From contig CAWCBA010000008.1 in NCBI GenBank assembly GCA_963793675.1, positions 349,074 to 413,073 on the forward strand: a DNA stretch of 64,000 nt. Direction: 5' to 3'. This stretch comes from RPQJ01 sp963793675. Its GTDB lineage: Bacteria > Pseudomonadota > Gammaproteobacteria > Steroidobacterales > Steroidobacteraceae. The notes below the pieces were generated by a model. That model was not told the DNA's origin, searched no databases, and saw nothing but the letters and a program-made list of their open reading frames with translations. The position numbers were made by a program, and so were the translations under genes. The first letter of the stretch is position 1, and each line of letters starts with the position of its first letter. Shown piece after piece: positions 24,622 to 34,154 of the stretch.

Positions 24622-27159
24622 ATGAGCAACGAGATTCGATCGAAGGGCAACGTCCTGGCGTTCGAGGTGCGGCGGTGCCTGCATCGTGCGCGGCCTGGCC
24701 GGAGTTTCATCGCGATGACGGTGGCTGCCGCAGGTCTGCAATGCGCAGTGCCGGCCGCCATTGCGCAGACGAAGCCTGCGCTCGAAGAAATCGTCGTCAC
24801 GGCAACCCGCCGCGAACAGACGGTGCAGGAAATTCCGTTCAATATTTCGGCGGTGTCGGGCGATACGCTCGAACGAGCCAACATCAACGACTCCATCGAG
24901 GCGCTGCGAACGGTGTCGGGTGTGACGGTGCAGGACCGCGGTTATCGCAACTCCGGCGTCACCAACGGCATTGTGATACGCGGAATCAACGTCGATTCCG
25001 GCACCAACGGCGATGTGCCGCTGGCGGCGCCGCCGACCGTGGCCACCTACGTCGACGATACGGCGCTGTTCGGCAACTTCGTGCTGAAGGACATCGAGCG
25101 AATCGAGGTGCTGCGCGGGCCGCAGGGCACGCTGTACGGTTCCGGCTCGCTCGCTGGCAACGTGCGCTACATCATGAACAAGCCCGATCCCAAGGATTTC
25201 GAGGGTAGGGCGAGCGTCAACTTCGGCGTAACCGAAGGGTCCGACGGCTACAACTTCAACCCCGACCTGATGCTGAACGTGCCGCTGACCGAGACGATCG
25301 CGTTTCGCGTCAATGCCGGCATGATCGACAACGACGGCATCGTCGACTACCCGAACGTGTATCGCACCGATGCCAACGGCGACCCGGTGGTCAACGGCGA
25401 CGTGCTCACGGCTCTGCCGGAGTACCGGCGCGTCAAGGACGTCGATTCGGTCGACATCAAGTACGCCCGGGCGGCGTTGCGTTTCGAACCGAGCGAGAAT
25501 TTCAGCGCGCAGCTGTCCTACCAGTGGCAGGACGACTGAGTCGGCGGTCGTCGGCAGGTGACCCGCGGCGACAACCTCGTCAGCGGCGGCAAGTATGGCG
25601 ACTACGAGTTTGGTGCCGTCCAGCTCGAGCCTTCCGAGCGCGAGGTGCAGCTGGCCGCACTCGAACTCGAGGTCGGCCTCGGCTTCGCGACCCTCACGTC
25701 GAGCACGTCGTACTACGAGCACACCGGCTCCGGCATCAGCGACAACTCGGGCGTGTACGCGCGCAACGGCTGGTTCGCGTTCTATGGCAGCTCGCCGCGG
25801 CCGATCGCGCAGGCCGAGCGCTTCTACGACGACACGGCGTTCGCGCAGGAATTCCGCCTGGTCTCGAAGGGCGGCGAGTTCGTCGACTGGACGGCCGGCC
25901 TGTATTACGTGGACCAGGACTACGATCTGGGCCAGAACAGCTACCTCGTCGGCTACATTCCCTACCTGAATGCACTGGACTGGTACGGGCTCGCGCCGTA
26001 CAGCACGAACCAGGATTTCCTGTTCCGACGCAACCAGGGCTACGAGGAAGTCGCGTTGTTCGGCGAGGCCACGATCAACTTCACCGACGATCTGCACCTG
26101 ACGCTCGGCGGCCGTTACTTCGACAACTCGGTCGACGTCGACGCCGTGGTCGACGTGCCGATCTATTCATCGCCGACGAGCCCGCCCGGCACTGCCTCGG
26201 AGAAGATCGACGACGACGGCTTCCTGTTCAAGGCCAACTTCGCCTGGGATGTCACCGACAACACGATGCTGTACGCGACGTATTCGCAGGGCTACCGCCA
26301 TGCTGGTGCGAACGCAGTGCCGACCACCGGCAAGTACGCCGAGAACCCGGATTACTTCACGTTCAATTCTGACTCGGTCGATAACTACGAACTCGGCTAC
26401 AAGGGCGTGACCGACCAGTTCAACTTTGCGGTCTCGCTGTATTACGCGGACTGGCAGGACCCGCAGCTGAACACGGCCACGTCGAACTGGGGCTTCTTCG
26501 CCGCCATCAATGGCGAGTCGGCCCGTACACAAGGCATCGAGGTCGAGGTGTCCGGTGCGATCACCGATTCGTTGACGTACAGCGTAGGCTACACGTATGC
26601 CGACGCCAAACTCACCGACGACGTGTACCAGCCGGCCGGCAATTTCTACGGCGGGCCGGTGTTCACCGACAAGGTCGCCGCGGACGGCGACCGCCTGCCC
26701 GGCACCGCGAAGCACGTGTTCAACGTGGCGCTCGGCTACGACATGACGTTCGCCAATGGCATCGCCATGAATGCCGTGCTGAGCGGCTATTATCAGTCCG
26801 ATGTGTTGAACAGCATCGGCGACGACAATTGCTTGACCGTCTACGCCGCCTCTGGCAACTGCCGCGACAGCGCCAATCCCGCCTCGGCGTTCTACGCACC
26901 CGATTCGATTTTCTCGCGCAGTTACGCCGAGATCGATTCGTTCCAGCTGTGGAACCTGAGCGCCAGCTTCAGCCGCGACGACTGGGGCGTTTCGCTCTAT
27001 GTGAAGAACCTGTTCAACGATGAAGGCACCACCGGCGCTTTCCCGTTCCTGGCGGGCGGCTCCAACACCGCCCCGAGCCAGAACTATTACGGCAATAACT
27101 CGCGTGACTACATTGCCTTGCCGCGCACGTTCGGGATGGCGCTTACCTATTCGTTCTGA
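24622..27159 (+). pseudogene. TonB-dependent receptor interrupted by an in-frame TGA
   Basis: Full-length TonB-dependent receptor (about 845 codons): signal peptide with MTVAAAGLQCAVPAAIAQ, TonB box-like EEIVVTATRRE, plug motif RGPQGTLYGSG, barrel strands, and a terminal LPRTFGMALTYSF ending in Phe. At 25537-25539 an in-frame TGA splits it. The same frame continues correctly after the stop (VTRGDNLVSGGKYGDYEFG), so a single substitution, or a compensating pair of indels between about 25536 and 25556 (the +1 frame reads ESAVVGR there), would explain it. ATG at 24622 is chosen because the signal peptide begins soon after. It heads a cluster with sulfotransferase, serine hydrolase and MFS genes spaced by 6 bases or overlapping. 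Confidence 0.85.
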
Positions 27160-27165
27160 GGGAGC

Positions 27166-28755
27166 ATGACTGCGGCCGCGCCACGCACCCGGGAGCAGAT
27201 GGCGGATCGGGTCGCCGGCTGCATCGAAGCCGGTGACCTGCGGCAGGCGCTGGAGGCGAGCCGGGACCTCAGTCGTCACCACCCGGACTATGCGTACGGG
27301 TGGTACCTCGCGAGCTGGTTGCTGCGCAAGACGCGGCGCTTGCCCGACGCGTTGCGGACGATCGATCGCGCGTTGCTGCTCGAGCCTTCCGACCGGTTCA
27401 GGTTGCATCGCGCGCGTTGCCTGCTGGAAGCCGGGGACATGGCGGGCGCGGCAGCGGCTGCCGGCGATCTTCGGGGCCGGCCGTTGGCCGACGCCGTGCT
27501 ATATGGCGAGCTCGGCACGCTGCTGTACCGTGTGGGCGATCATGCAGGCGCGCTGGAGCAATACTCATCTGCCATCGAGCTCGACCAACGCAACCCGGAG
27601 TTACATTTCAACCGGGCCGCGGTGCGTCGCTACCTCGGCGATGCGGTCGGCGCCGAGCAGGACTTCGACGCGGCGATCGAGCTGCGCCCCGACGAATACG
27701 AGGCGTACAACGGGCGTGCGCAGCTGAGGAAGCAGGCAGCCGCTCACAATCACGTCGCGCAATTGCGCGACATGATTGGCCGTACTCGTTCACCTGCCGG
27801 GCTGGTTCAGCTGCACTACGCGCTCGCGAAGGAGCTCGAGGACCTCGAGGACCACGCGGCTTCGTTCGCGAGTCTGGCGGCCGGCGCTGCGCTCAAGCGT
27901 TCACTGATGCGTTACGACGTCGCCACCGATCTCGGCATCATCGACCGGATCTGCGACGTATACACCGTCGATCGCTTCGACGGTCACATCGAGGGTTGCG
28001 ACAACGCGGAGGCGATCTTCGTGATCGGAATGCCACGCACCGGCACGACGCTGGTCGAACGAATCCTCGGCAGCCATCCGGAGGTCTGCGCCGCGGGCGA
28101 ACTGAACGAGTTCGGACTCGAGTTGACGCGGCAGGTGTCGGCGCTGGCCGCGGGTCGAGCGCTGTCGCGACTTGATTTCGTCGATTCGACGACGCGCATG
28201 GATTTCAAGGAACTGGGTCAGCGTTACCTCGAGCGCGTGCGACCTTATCGCGACGGCCGGCCGGTGTTCATCGACAAGCTGCCGTTCAACTATCTCTATG
28301 CCGGGTTGATCCACCTTGCGTTGCCCCGCGCGAAGATCGTGAGCGTCAGGCGAAATCCGCTCGACACGTGCTACGCGGTTTACAAACAGTTGTTCAAGGA
28401 TGCGTACCCGTTTTCGTACGACCTCGCGGAGCTCGGCAGGTATTACGTCGGCTACGTTCGCCTGATGCGGCACTGGGACGCCGTCATGCCTGGGGTGGTG
28501 CTGACCGTGCATTACGAGGACCTTGTTGCCGATGTGCGCGGGCAGGCCCGGCGACTGCTGCACCATTGCGCGCTCGGCTGGGACGAGCAGTGCGTGCGCT
28601 TCCATGAGAATGCGCGGGCTTCGACGACTGCGAGCGCGCTGCAGGTTCGCCAGCCCCTGTATGACACGTCCGTCGGACGCTGGCGTCGCTACGCGGAGCA
28701 ACTGGAGCCGCTGCGCCGGCAACTCGAAGCCGAAGGCATCGCGTGCGATCGCTGA
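27166..28755 (+). CDS. TPR-containing sulfotransferase
   Basis: A 529-residue protein with N-terminal tetratricopeptide repeats (about residues 15-220; for example GELGTLLYRVGDHAGALEQY and HFNRAAVRRYLGDAVGAEQD) followed by a sulfotransferase domain. The 5'-phosphosulfate loop IGMPRTGTTLVERIL is near residues 285-299 and the 3'-phosphate-binding segment KIVSVRRNPLDTCYAVYK near 390. It would transfer sulfate from PAPS to a hydroxyl or amine. The TPR-sulfotransferase type is widespread in proteobacteria but substrates are largely unknown. It starts 6 bases after the TonB receptor stop and overlaps the serine hydrolase gene by 13 bases, so the four genes 24622-31765 form one operon. Confidence 0.87.
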   Translation: MTAAAPRTREQMADRVAGCIEAGDLRQALEASRDLSRHHPDYAYGWYLASWLLRKTRRLPDALRTIDRALLLEPSDRFRLHRARCLLEAGDMAGAAAAAGDLRGRPLADAVLYGELGTLLYRVGDHAGALEQYSSAIELDQRNPELHFNRAAVRRYLGDAVGAEQDFDAAIELRPDEYEAYNGRAQLRKQAAAHNHVAQLRDMIGRTRSPAGLVQLHYALAKELEDLEDHAASFASLAAGAALKRSLMRYDVATDLGIIDRICDVYTVDRFDGHIEGCDNAEAIFVIGMPRTGTTLVERILGSHPEVCAAGELNEFGLELTRQVSALAAGRALSRLDFVDSTTRMDFKELGQRYLERVRPYRDGRPVFIDKLPFNYLYAGLIHLALPRAKIVSVRRNPLDTCYAVYKQLFKDAYPFSYDLAELGRYYVGYVRLMRHWDAVMPGVVLTVHYEDLVADVRGQARRLLHHCALGWDEQCVRFHENARASTTASALQVRQPLYDTSVGRWRRYAEQLEPLRRQLEAEGIACDR

Positions 28756-30560
28756 AGTCCACGGGTGCTCTTGCGCGCATGCCGCTGTTCGCGCTGGGGA
28801 TGCTGGCGTCGCTTGCGGTGCAGGCCGAGCCGATCGGCGACGGCCGCACGGAACTGCGGGTGGCGGAACTGCTGGCAGGTTTGACGCCATCCGGACCCTG
28901 GCGCATGGACGCATTTGCACCTGCGGTGGTCGATGCGCCGCAGGCGGCCAGGGCCGGCAGCTTCGGTCGGCTGGTGCTGCGAGCCGGTTCGCTGCCCGCC
29001 GGGTTTCGCGTCCTGCATGACAGGTACGGCGCGGCGGATGCACCTTCGGCTCCGGTGCGCCGGCTGCCGTCCCCGCTGCAGGTCGATCTGGTGCAGGACG
29101 GTAACGCTCTGATTCCCGAGTCGCGGATCCCGATCGCCGGATCACACCCGTATTGGGAGTTCGCCTTCGGCGTGGGCCGAACCTGGCAGGAGCCCGAAGA
29201 CGGCGAATGGACGCGCGCGGCGCTGCCGTTCAGCTTGATGGAGGTCAACGAGAACTGCCTGCACCACGGCGTGCTGACGTTCGTCTTCGCGCCGGCGGGA
29301 CGCATCTCGCACGTGGCGTATCAAGTCAGCAGTGAGACTTGCGCCTATTTCAAGGCCGATCTCTGGGGCTTCCTGCCGGCTGAGTTGCTGGAAGTCAGGT
29401 TGCCGGATGCCGGCCGTCTGGTCGAGGCCCGCCGGGCGGAACTTGGCGGTCGTCTGCCGCGACGTACGCTTGCGCAGCTGGCAGTCGATCATCCGGGTTC
29501 CAATCCCGCGGAGTTCGGCCATCCGGCGGAGGTGACGCCGTCGCAGATGTCGACCTGGGGCGTGATCGTCGACGGCGTCCACTATAGTGGCGGGTGTCCC
29601 ACGCGTGCAGGCGAGAATCCGTTCTGTGAAGAGCTGGTGCTGCCGTCGTACTCGGTCGCAAAGTCGGCGTTCGGCAGCCTCGGGCTGATGCGACTCGAGA
29701 GGCGTTTCCCCGGTGCGCGCAGTCAAAAGGTCGTGAATTACGTTCCCGAGTGCGCGGCCAGAGGCGACTGGAGCGGCGTCACGTTCGGCAACCTGCTCGA
29801 CATGTCGAGCGGTCACTGGACCTCGGCCGCAGCGTATGCGGACGAGAACTCAGTTGCCATGTCGAAGAACTTTTTCGACGAACCTCGGCATGCCGGAAAA
29901 ATAGCCTATGCCTGCAACCACTCTCCTCGGCACGAGGCGGCGGGTCGAAGTTTCGTGTATCGCACCAGCGACACCTACGTGCTCGGTGCCGCGCTTGCGG
30001 CTTTCGTGCGACAAAAGGTGGGGCCGCAGGCGGATCTGTTCGACGACGTCCTCTGGCCGGAGGTCTGGCGGGTCGCAGGGCTCAGCCCCGTGGCAGACTT
30101 CTCGCGGCGCACCCGCGACCACGTACGACAGCCCTTCGTCGGCTTCGGCCTGACGCTGTTGCCGGACGACGTTGCGAAGCTCGGGCGGTGGCTCAATCCC
30201 CTCAGCGCGTCGGCGCTGGAATTGCTGGATGGGCGCATGTTGCGATCCGCGCTGCAGCTCGATGCCGCCGATCGCGGTCTTGCGACGACCGCGGACGGTG
30301 CGTTGCTGTACAACGATGGCTTCTGGGCCGTGCGCATCGATGACCTGCCGGGCTGCGACGCTCCGGTGTTCGTGCCATTCATGTCGGGCTTCGGCGGCAT
30401 CAGCATTGTGTTGCTGCCAAACGGCGTTACGTACTACTACTTCAGCGACGGCAACGAGTTTCGCTTTCGCCGGGCCGTCTACGCCGCGGCCCAGCTCCAT
30501 CCTTACTGCCGGACAGCGACGGCCTCACCTGCAGCCACTGCCAAGGATCCTGCTTCATGA
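28743..30560 (+). CDS. Secreted beta-lactamase-family serine hydrolase
   Basis: A 605-residue protein with an N-terminal signal peptide (ALARMPLFALGMLASLAVQAEP, GTG start at 28743). Residues about 30-270 form an uncharacterised domain (SHPYWEFAFGVGRTWQEPED, VNENCLHHGVLTFVF). The C-terminal half is a beta-lactamase/transpeptidase-like domain with the SxxK nucleophile at S304-V-A-K307 (PSYSVAKSAFGS) and a KTG-like strand that I cannot place with confidence. Periplasmic location is expected. Such enzymes hydrolyse esters, amides or D-amino peptides. It overlaps the sulfotransferase by 13 bases and the MFS gene by 4, consistent with tight co-expression in one pathway. Confidence 0.75.
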   Translation: MRSLKSTGALARMPLFALGMLASLAVQAEPIGDGRTELRVAELLAGLTPSGPWRMDAFAPAVVDAPQAARAGSFGRLVLRAGSLPAGFRVLHDRYGAADAPSAPVRRLPSPLQVDLVQDGNALIPESRIPIAGSHPYWEFAFGVGRTWQEPEDGEWTRAALPFSLMEVNENCLHHGVLTFVFAPAGRISHVAYQVSSETCAYFKADLWGFLPAELLEVRLPDAGRLVEARRAELGGRLPRRTLAQLAVDHPGSNPAEFGHPAEVTPSQMSTWGVIVDGVHYSGGCPTRAGENPFCEELVLPSYSVAKSAFGSLGLMRLERRFPGARSQKVVNYVPECAARGDWSGVTFGNLLDMSSGHWTSAAAYADENSVAMSKNFFDEPRHAGKIAYACNHSPRHEAAGRSFVYRTSDTYVLGAALAAFVRQKVGPQADLFDDVLWPEVWRVAGLSPVADFSRRTRDHVRQPFVGFGLTLLPDDVAKLGRWLNPLSASALELLDGRMLRSALQLDAADRGLATTADGALLYNDGFWAVRIDDLPGCDAPVFVPFMSGFGGISIVLLPNGVTYYYFSDGNEFRFRRAVYAAAQLHPYCRTATASPAATAKDPAS

Positions 30561-31765
30561 ACATTTCGACGCGGGACGCGGGCGTGACGGTCGCCCACAC
30601 GATCTTCGGCCTGCGCAGGGCAGCACCGGATGGCGAGGTCGCGCGAGTGCTACTGGCCTTCCTGGCCACCGCCGGCATCTTCTACGTCAACATCATGCCC
30701 GCGCTCGTGGACGGACTCGTGCAGGGCGCAGGCTTCAGTAACCGCCAGGCGGGCATGGTCGGTTCCAGCAACGTCTACGGCGCAGCAATCGGTGCATTGA
30801 TCGCCGTCTTCATCGTCAAGAAGATTCGGTGGCGTACCTGGGCGTACGCATTGCTCGCCGCATTGATCACGCTGGACTTGTTGTCGATGCTGGTGCATCG
30901 ATTCGAACCCCTGCTGGTGATGCGATTTCTGCACGGGACGATGGGCGGCATGCTCGTTGGCATCGGCTTCGCAGTCATGTCGCGCACCGCGCAGGCAGAC
31001 CGTACGTTCGGCTACCTGCTCGTGGTGCAGTTCGGGCTCGGAGGCCTCGGGCTCGCCGTGCTGCCACCGCTGGTCCCGACGTACGGCACCAGCGTGCTGT
31101 TCATCGCGTTGATACTGTTCAACCTGGTCACGCTCGCGATGGTGCCGTTCCTCACCGATTACCCGGCCAGTGCGGTGCGCCGGCCCAAGGTCGGTGCGGG
31201 CCAGGGCGTCAGGCGCGGACCGATGCTGCTGAGCCTGCTCGCCACGTTCTTCTTCCAGGCCGGCAACATGGCGGTGTTTGCGTACGTCATCGGACTCGGC
31301 AAGGCGGACGGCCTCGAGATGGATTTCATCAGTCCGGTGCTCGCGGCAGCGTCGTGGATCGGCATCGCCGGCTCGGGTCTCGTCATCCTGCTGTCGACGC
31401 GGTTCGGGCGCGCGTGGCCGCTGGCCGGCTCGATCCTGTTGACGGCCCTGGCGACCTGGGCGCTGCACGGCAGCGAGACAGCCTGGATCTACGCGCTGGC
31501 GAACGGGCTGATCGGCGTGACCTGGTCGTTCGGCATTCCCTACCTGCTGGGCATGTGCGCGCAGTTTGACCAGACTGGCCAGTCGGCGGCGCTAGGTGGG
31601 TTCGCGTCGAAGATGGGCATGGCCTCGGGTCCGCTGGCCGCTGCCTGGGTAGTCGGCGCCGACGACTTCAGCCGAGTCATCAACCTGGGTGCCGTTGCCC
31701 TCGTGCTCAGCCTGATCGCCGCGATGGTCCCCGCGGTCCTGCTGGATCGCGCACCCGTCGATTGA
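30557..31765 (+). CDS. MFS transporter
   Basis: A 402-residue polytopic membrane protein with about twelve hydrophobic segments in two bundles and a central loop (PASAVRRPKVGAGQGVRRGP). The pattern VGSSNVYGAAIGALIAVFIVKK with KKIRWR after TM2 corresponds to the MFS loop 2-3 motif. ATG overlaps the serine hydrolase stop (ATGA). Last gene of the TonB-sulfotransferase-hydrolase operon. It could move the product of that pathway across the inner membrane, in the import direction if the TonB receptor and periplasmic hydrolase act first. Substrate unknown. Confidence 0.83.
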   Translation: MNISTRDAGVTVAHTIFGLRRAAPDGEVARVLLAFLATAGIFYVNIMPALVDGLVQGAGFSNRQAGMVGSSNVYGAAIGALIAVFIVKKIRWRTWAYALLAALITLDLLSMLVHRFEPLLVMRFLHGTMGGMLVGIGFAVMSRTAQADRTFGYLLVVQFGLGGLGLAVLPPLVPTYGTSVLFIALILFNLVTLAMVPFLTDYPASAVRRPKVGAGQGVRRGPMLLSLLATFFFQAGNMAVFAYVIGLGKADGLEMDFISPVLAAASWIGIAGSGLVILLSTRFGRAWPLAGSILLTALATWALHGSETAWIYALANGLIGVTWSFGIPYLLGMCAQFDQTGQSAALGGFASKMGMASGPLAAAWVVGADDFSRVINLGAVALVLSLIAAMVPAVLLDRAPVD

Positions 31766-31768
31766 GTC

Positions 31769-32881
31769 TCAGTACGTCGCGTTCTCGTCCCAGATCCTGT
31801 TCCACAACCAGGGCAATGCGGTGACCGGTGGGCGTTCGCTCGGAATCTGCAGGTTCGGCACGGCATGGACGCCCCTGGTGCCATGTGCGGCGACGACGAA
31901 CGAGAACACGAACCACGGCGTCTGGCCCATCCGCAGGTCGGTCATGACGACGGGCTGAGTCGCGTCATCGTTGCCGACAGGTGCCGCCTGCGCCGTCGCC
32001 ACCGCCCCAAGCAACTGGCTGACCGTGCCCGGCGCGCCAGCGGCGACGCGCAGGTCGCGGTTCGCCAGGCGTACCGAGTAAAAACCTTTGGAAAACCAGG
32101 CGAGCCTGCGCACGGTCCAGTCGTCACGCAATGGATCGAGCAGTTGCGGGTCGCTCGCGTGCCGTGCCAGCGGGATGCGCTCGCTCTGGTCGAAGAGCGA
32201 GCGGAAGCCTTCGTGATAGCCATGCTCATCCATCACGACGACCCGCCACAGCAGGCTGTTGAGCGGGGCGGGGGTGACCAGCACGCGCTGGCTTGCAAGC
32301 GGCGTCGCTGCGATCGAGCGCCGCACTTCGCCCGCGACGTACGACTGCGCCGCGACGGTCCAACCCAGGTACAGCGTGCTCGCGATGAGTCCCGCGCGAT
32401 TCCAGCGCATCCCGCGGCCAGGCGCGCCCTGTCGCCAGCGCAGCCATGCGAGCAGGCCGCCGATCATGGGCACCGTGACCAGCGGGTCGATGATGAAGAC
32501 GCTGCCGACCCCGACCGGATAGTCCGAAAACGGCAGCCACAGTTGCGTGCCGTAGACCGTGAAGGCATCGAGCAGCGGGTGCGTGATCAGCGCCAGCCAG
32601 ACGAGCAGCAACCACTCGCGGTACGGCGCGTCGAGTCCGCGGTTCAGTCGGGCGACCAGCCAGGCGATGAGCGGTGCTGCCAGCGTGAGCCAGAAGAGCG
32701 CGTGAGTCTCGGCTCGGTGCAAGGTGAAGTCCCTGACCGGGTCGCCATGGGCAATGAACACGTCCAGGTCCGGCAGGGTGTTACAGACCGCCCCGACCAC
32801 GGCAGCGCGCAGACCCGCCTTGCGGCCGAGGACCGCGGTTCCGACGGCGGCTCCGAGGACGATGTGGGTGAGAGAGTCCAA
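31769..32881 (-). CDS. Metal-dependent hydrolase/YdjM-like inner-membrane protein
   Basis: A 370-residue membrane protein of the YdjM (LexA-regulated, DUF457) family: MDSLTHIVLGAAVGTAVLGR, NTLPDLDVFI, LHRAETHALFWL and ITHPLLDAFTVYGTQLWLPF. The conserved His/Asp residues (TH, DLD, HR, H-x2-LD) give the family its metal-dependent hydrolase name. The canonical MDSLTHI start is read from TTG at 32881. No Shine-Dalgarno is seen upstream: a (AGGGGTT)n array begins only 4 bases before the start codon, which may have displaced the original control region. Tail-to-tail with the MFS gene (3-base gap). Confidence 0.82.
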   Translation of the reverse strand: MDSLTHIVLGAAVGTAVLGRKAGLRAAVVGAVCNTLPDLDVFIAHGDPVRDFTLHRAETHALFWLTLAAPLIAWLVARLNRGLDAPYREWLLLVWLALITHPLLDAFTVYGTQLWLPFSDYPVGVGSVFIIDPLVTVPMIGGLLAWLRWRQGAPGRGMRWNRAGLIASTLYLGWTVAAQSYVAGEVRRSIAATPLASQRVLVTPAPLNSLLWRVVVMDEHGYHEGFRSLFDQSERIPLARHASDPQLLDPLRDDWTVRRLAWFSKGFYSVRLANRDLRVAAGAPGTVSQLLGAVATAQAAPVGNDDATQPVVMTDLRMGQTPWFVFSFVVAAHGTRGVHAVPNLQIPSERPPVTALPWLWNRIWDENATY

Positions 32882-32884
32882 GAG

Positions 32885-32932
32885 AGGGGTTAGGGGTTAG
32901 GGGTCAGGGGATAGGGGTTGGGGGTTGGTCGG
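32885..32932 (+). repeat. Solo AGGGGTT heptamer array with conserved GTCGGAA end
   Basis: Six consecutive heptamers from 32885 to 32926: AGGGGTT, AGGGGTT, AGGGGTC, AGGGGAT, AGGGGTT, GGGGGTT, then GGTCGGAA. The unit and the GTCGGAA terminus match the two arrays that flank the four-helix-bundle gene at 42777-43315. The copy is more degenerate, has no coding partner and abuts the TTG start of the YdjM-like gene. Runs of four G at 7-base spacing could fold into a G-quadruplex. Confidence 0.85.
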
Positions 32933-33047
32933 AACGGTGCCGGGGCAGGCTCAAGGGCAGCGAAGATAGACAAATAGTACGGGGGTTAGTGCAGTCTTGT
33001 CGGGGACTGCCTCCCGTCTACGATCCGTAACTGCAGGATTTCAGCCA

Positions 33048-33869
33048 ATGCACGCGACCATTCCGTACCTGGAAGACCACCTGCCGGACCTGTCCAGGTT
33101 TGTTCGCGGCCTCGCGCAACAGATCGAGGCGGGTGAGTTGCAGGACGGGGACGCGCTTGCCCTGCGATTCCGTGATTACTACTCGGCGGAGCGGATGCAA
33201 GCCATCGAGATCGTTGCCCCGGGTTGGCAGGAGATGGCGGCCTATGCGGATCGGGCCACGCTGAGCCACATTACCCAGGCGCTCATCGCGCTCCAGCTGC
33301 TGCCGGAGTATCGGCAGGCCTCGCGGCAACAGCAGGCTTCGATGGAATGGATCGTGCTCTATCACGACCTGGGAAAGCAGGCGATCGCCGGCCAACGGGA
33401 TGCCCTGCACGCTTTTCGGTCCGCGGCGATGGCGGCGCGGACGTTGCCCAAGGTGGGTTTCGCCACCAGCCAGGCCTACCCGGCGGGGATCGGTCCCTGG
33501 ACCCGGTTGGTGCTGGATGCGTCCATAGAGGCACCAGACGGCAAGGGATTGATCCAGGACAATCGCGCGCTGCCGGAAATACTGCAGGGAATCGATCACC
33601 TGTTTGGCGCGGGATCTGCCGCCTCGCTCATCGTTCAGGCGGTGCTGCTGCACCAGTCACTGAACGTGGTGCCGGAATGGCCGAATCCCGGCAGCCTGAG
33701 CGAGGCGGAACTGCCGCTCTGCGTCCGCCCGCAGCTGCTGCCGCTGCTGGAAGCCATGATGCTGGTGGACAGCGACGCCTGGCAGCTCTTCGATCCGGCC
33801 AACAAGGCGAAGTTTCGGGTTGGCACGCTGGCGGTCTTTGCCAATGTGCGCCGGCTGGTGGGAAGCTGA
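33048..33869 (+). CDS. HD-domain-like protein, function unknown
   Basis: A 273-residue soluble protein beginning MHATIPYLEDHLPDLSRFVR; ATG at 33048 follows CAGGA, and the longer open frame to 32997 has no family sequence. Residues about 70-130 contain THITQALIALQLLPEY-like helices followed by WIVLYHDLGKQA, the H-D-x-G-K pattern of HD phosphohydrolase domains; further His residues follow (LLHQSLNVVPEW). It may hydrolyse a nucleotide or phosphate ester, but I do not recognise the family. Stands alone between the repeat array and tRNA-Leu. Confidence 0.6.
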   Translation: MHATIPYLEDHLPDLSRFVRGLAQQIEAGELQDGDALALRFRDYYSAERMQAIEIVAPGWQEMAAYADRATLSHITQALIALQLLPEYRQASRQQQASMEWIVLYHDLGKQAIAGQRDALHAFRSAAMAARTLPKVGFATSQAYPAGIGPWTRLVLDASIEAPDGKGLIQDNRALPEILQGIDHLFGAGSAASLIVQAVLLHQSLNVVPEWPNPGSLSEAELPLCVRPQLLPLLEAMMLVDSDAWQLFDPANKAKFRVGTLAVFANVRRLVGS

Positions 33870-33986
33870 CGGACTGAGCGCTGACGGGTTCATGAGCGAT
33901 CCGGGGCCGAAATTCCGACCAGCCCTCCAAGCCCTGCCGCCGGACCCCGTGTCAGCTAGAATCGCTGCTGTTCGAGTGGGCGACCT

Positions 33987-34071
33987 GCGAAAGTGGCGGA
34001 ACTGGTAGACGCACTGGATTTAGGTTCCAGCGGGTAACCCCGTGAGGGTTCGAGTCCCTCCTTTCGCACCA
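33987..34071 (+). tRNA. tRNA-Leu (anticodon UAG)
   Basis: Acceptor GCGAAAG pairs with CTTTCGC, discriminator A and an encoded CCA (34069-34071). Anticodon loop TTTAGGT in stem CTGGA/TCCAG gives UAG. The long variable arm (CGGGTAACCCCG region) and the TTCGAGT T-loop confirm a class II leucine tRNA. A TAGAAT -10-like box lies at 33957-33962. Placed upstream of tig as in other gammaproteobacteria. Confidence 0.96.
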
Positions 34072-34154
34072 CCCTTAGCACCGTCTTCCGTGGCAGAATA
34101 CGCGGCTTTTCCGGGTTGACCGCCCGGGCGCAAGCAAGCCCCCCTTGAGGATCG

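Noticed and set aside
25537..25539. Selenocysteine codon in the TonB receptor
   Set aside because: No SECIS-like hairpin after the TGA, no redox role for Sec in a receptor barrel, and the local frame evidence points to indels.
24568..26097. 509-codon open frame antisense to the second TonB receptor
   Set aside because: Shadow; the plus strand has full receptor motifs on both sides of the TGA.
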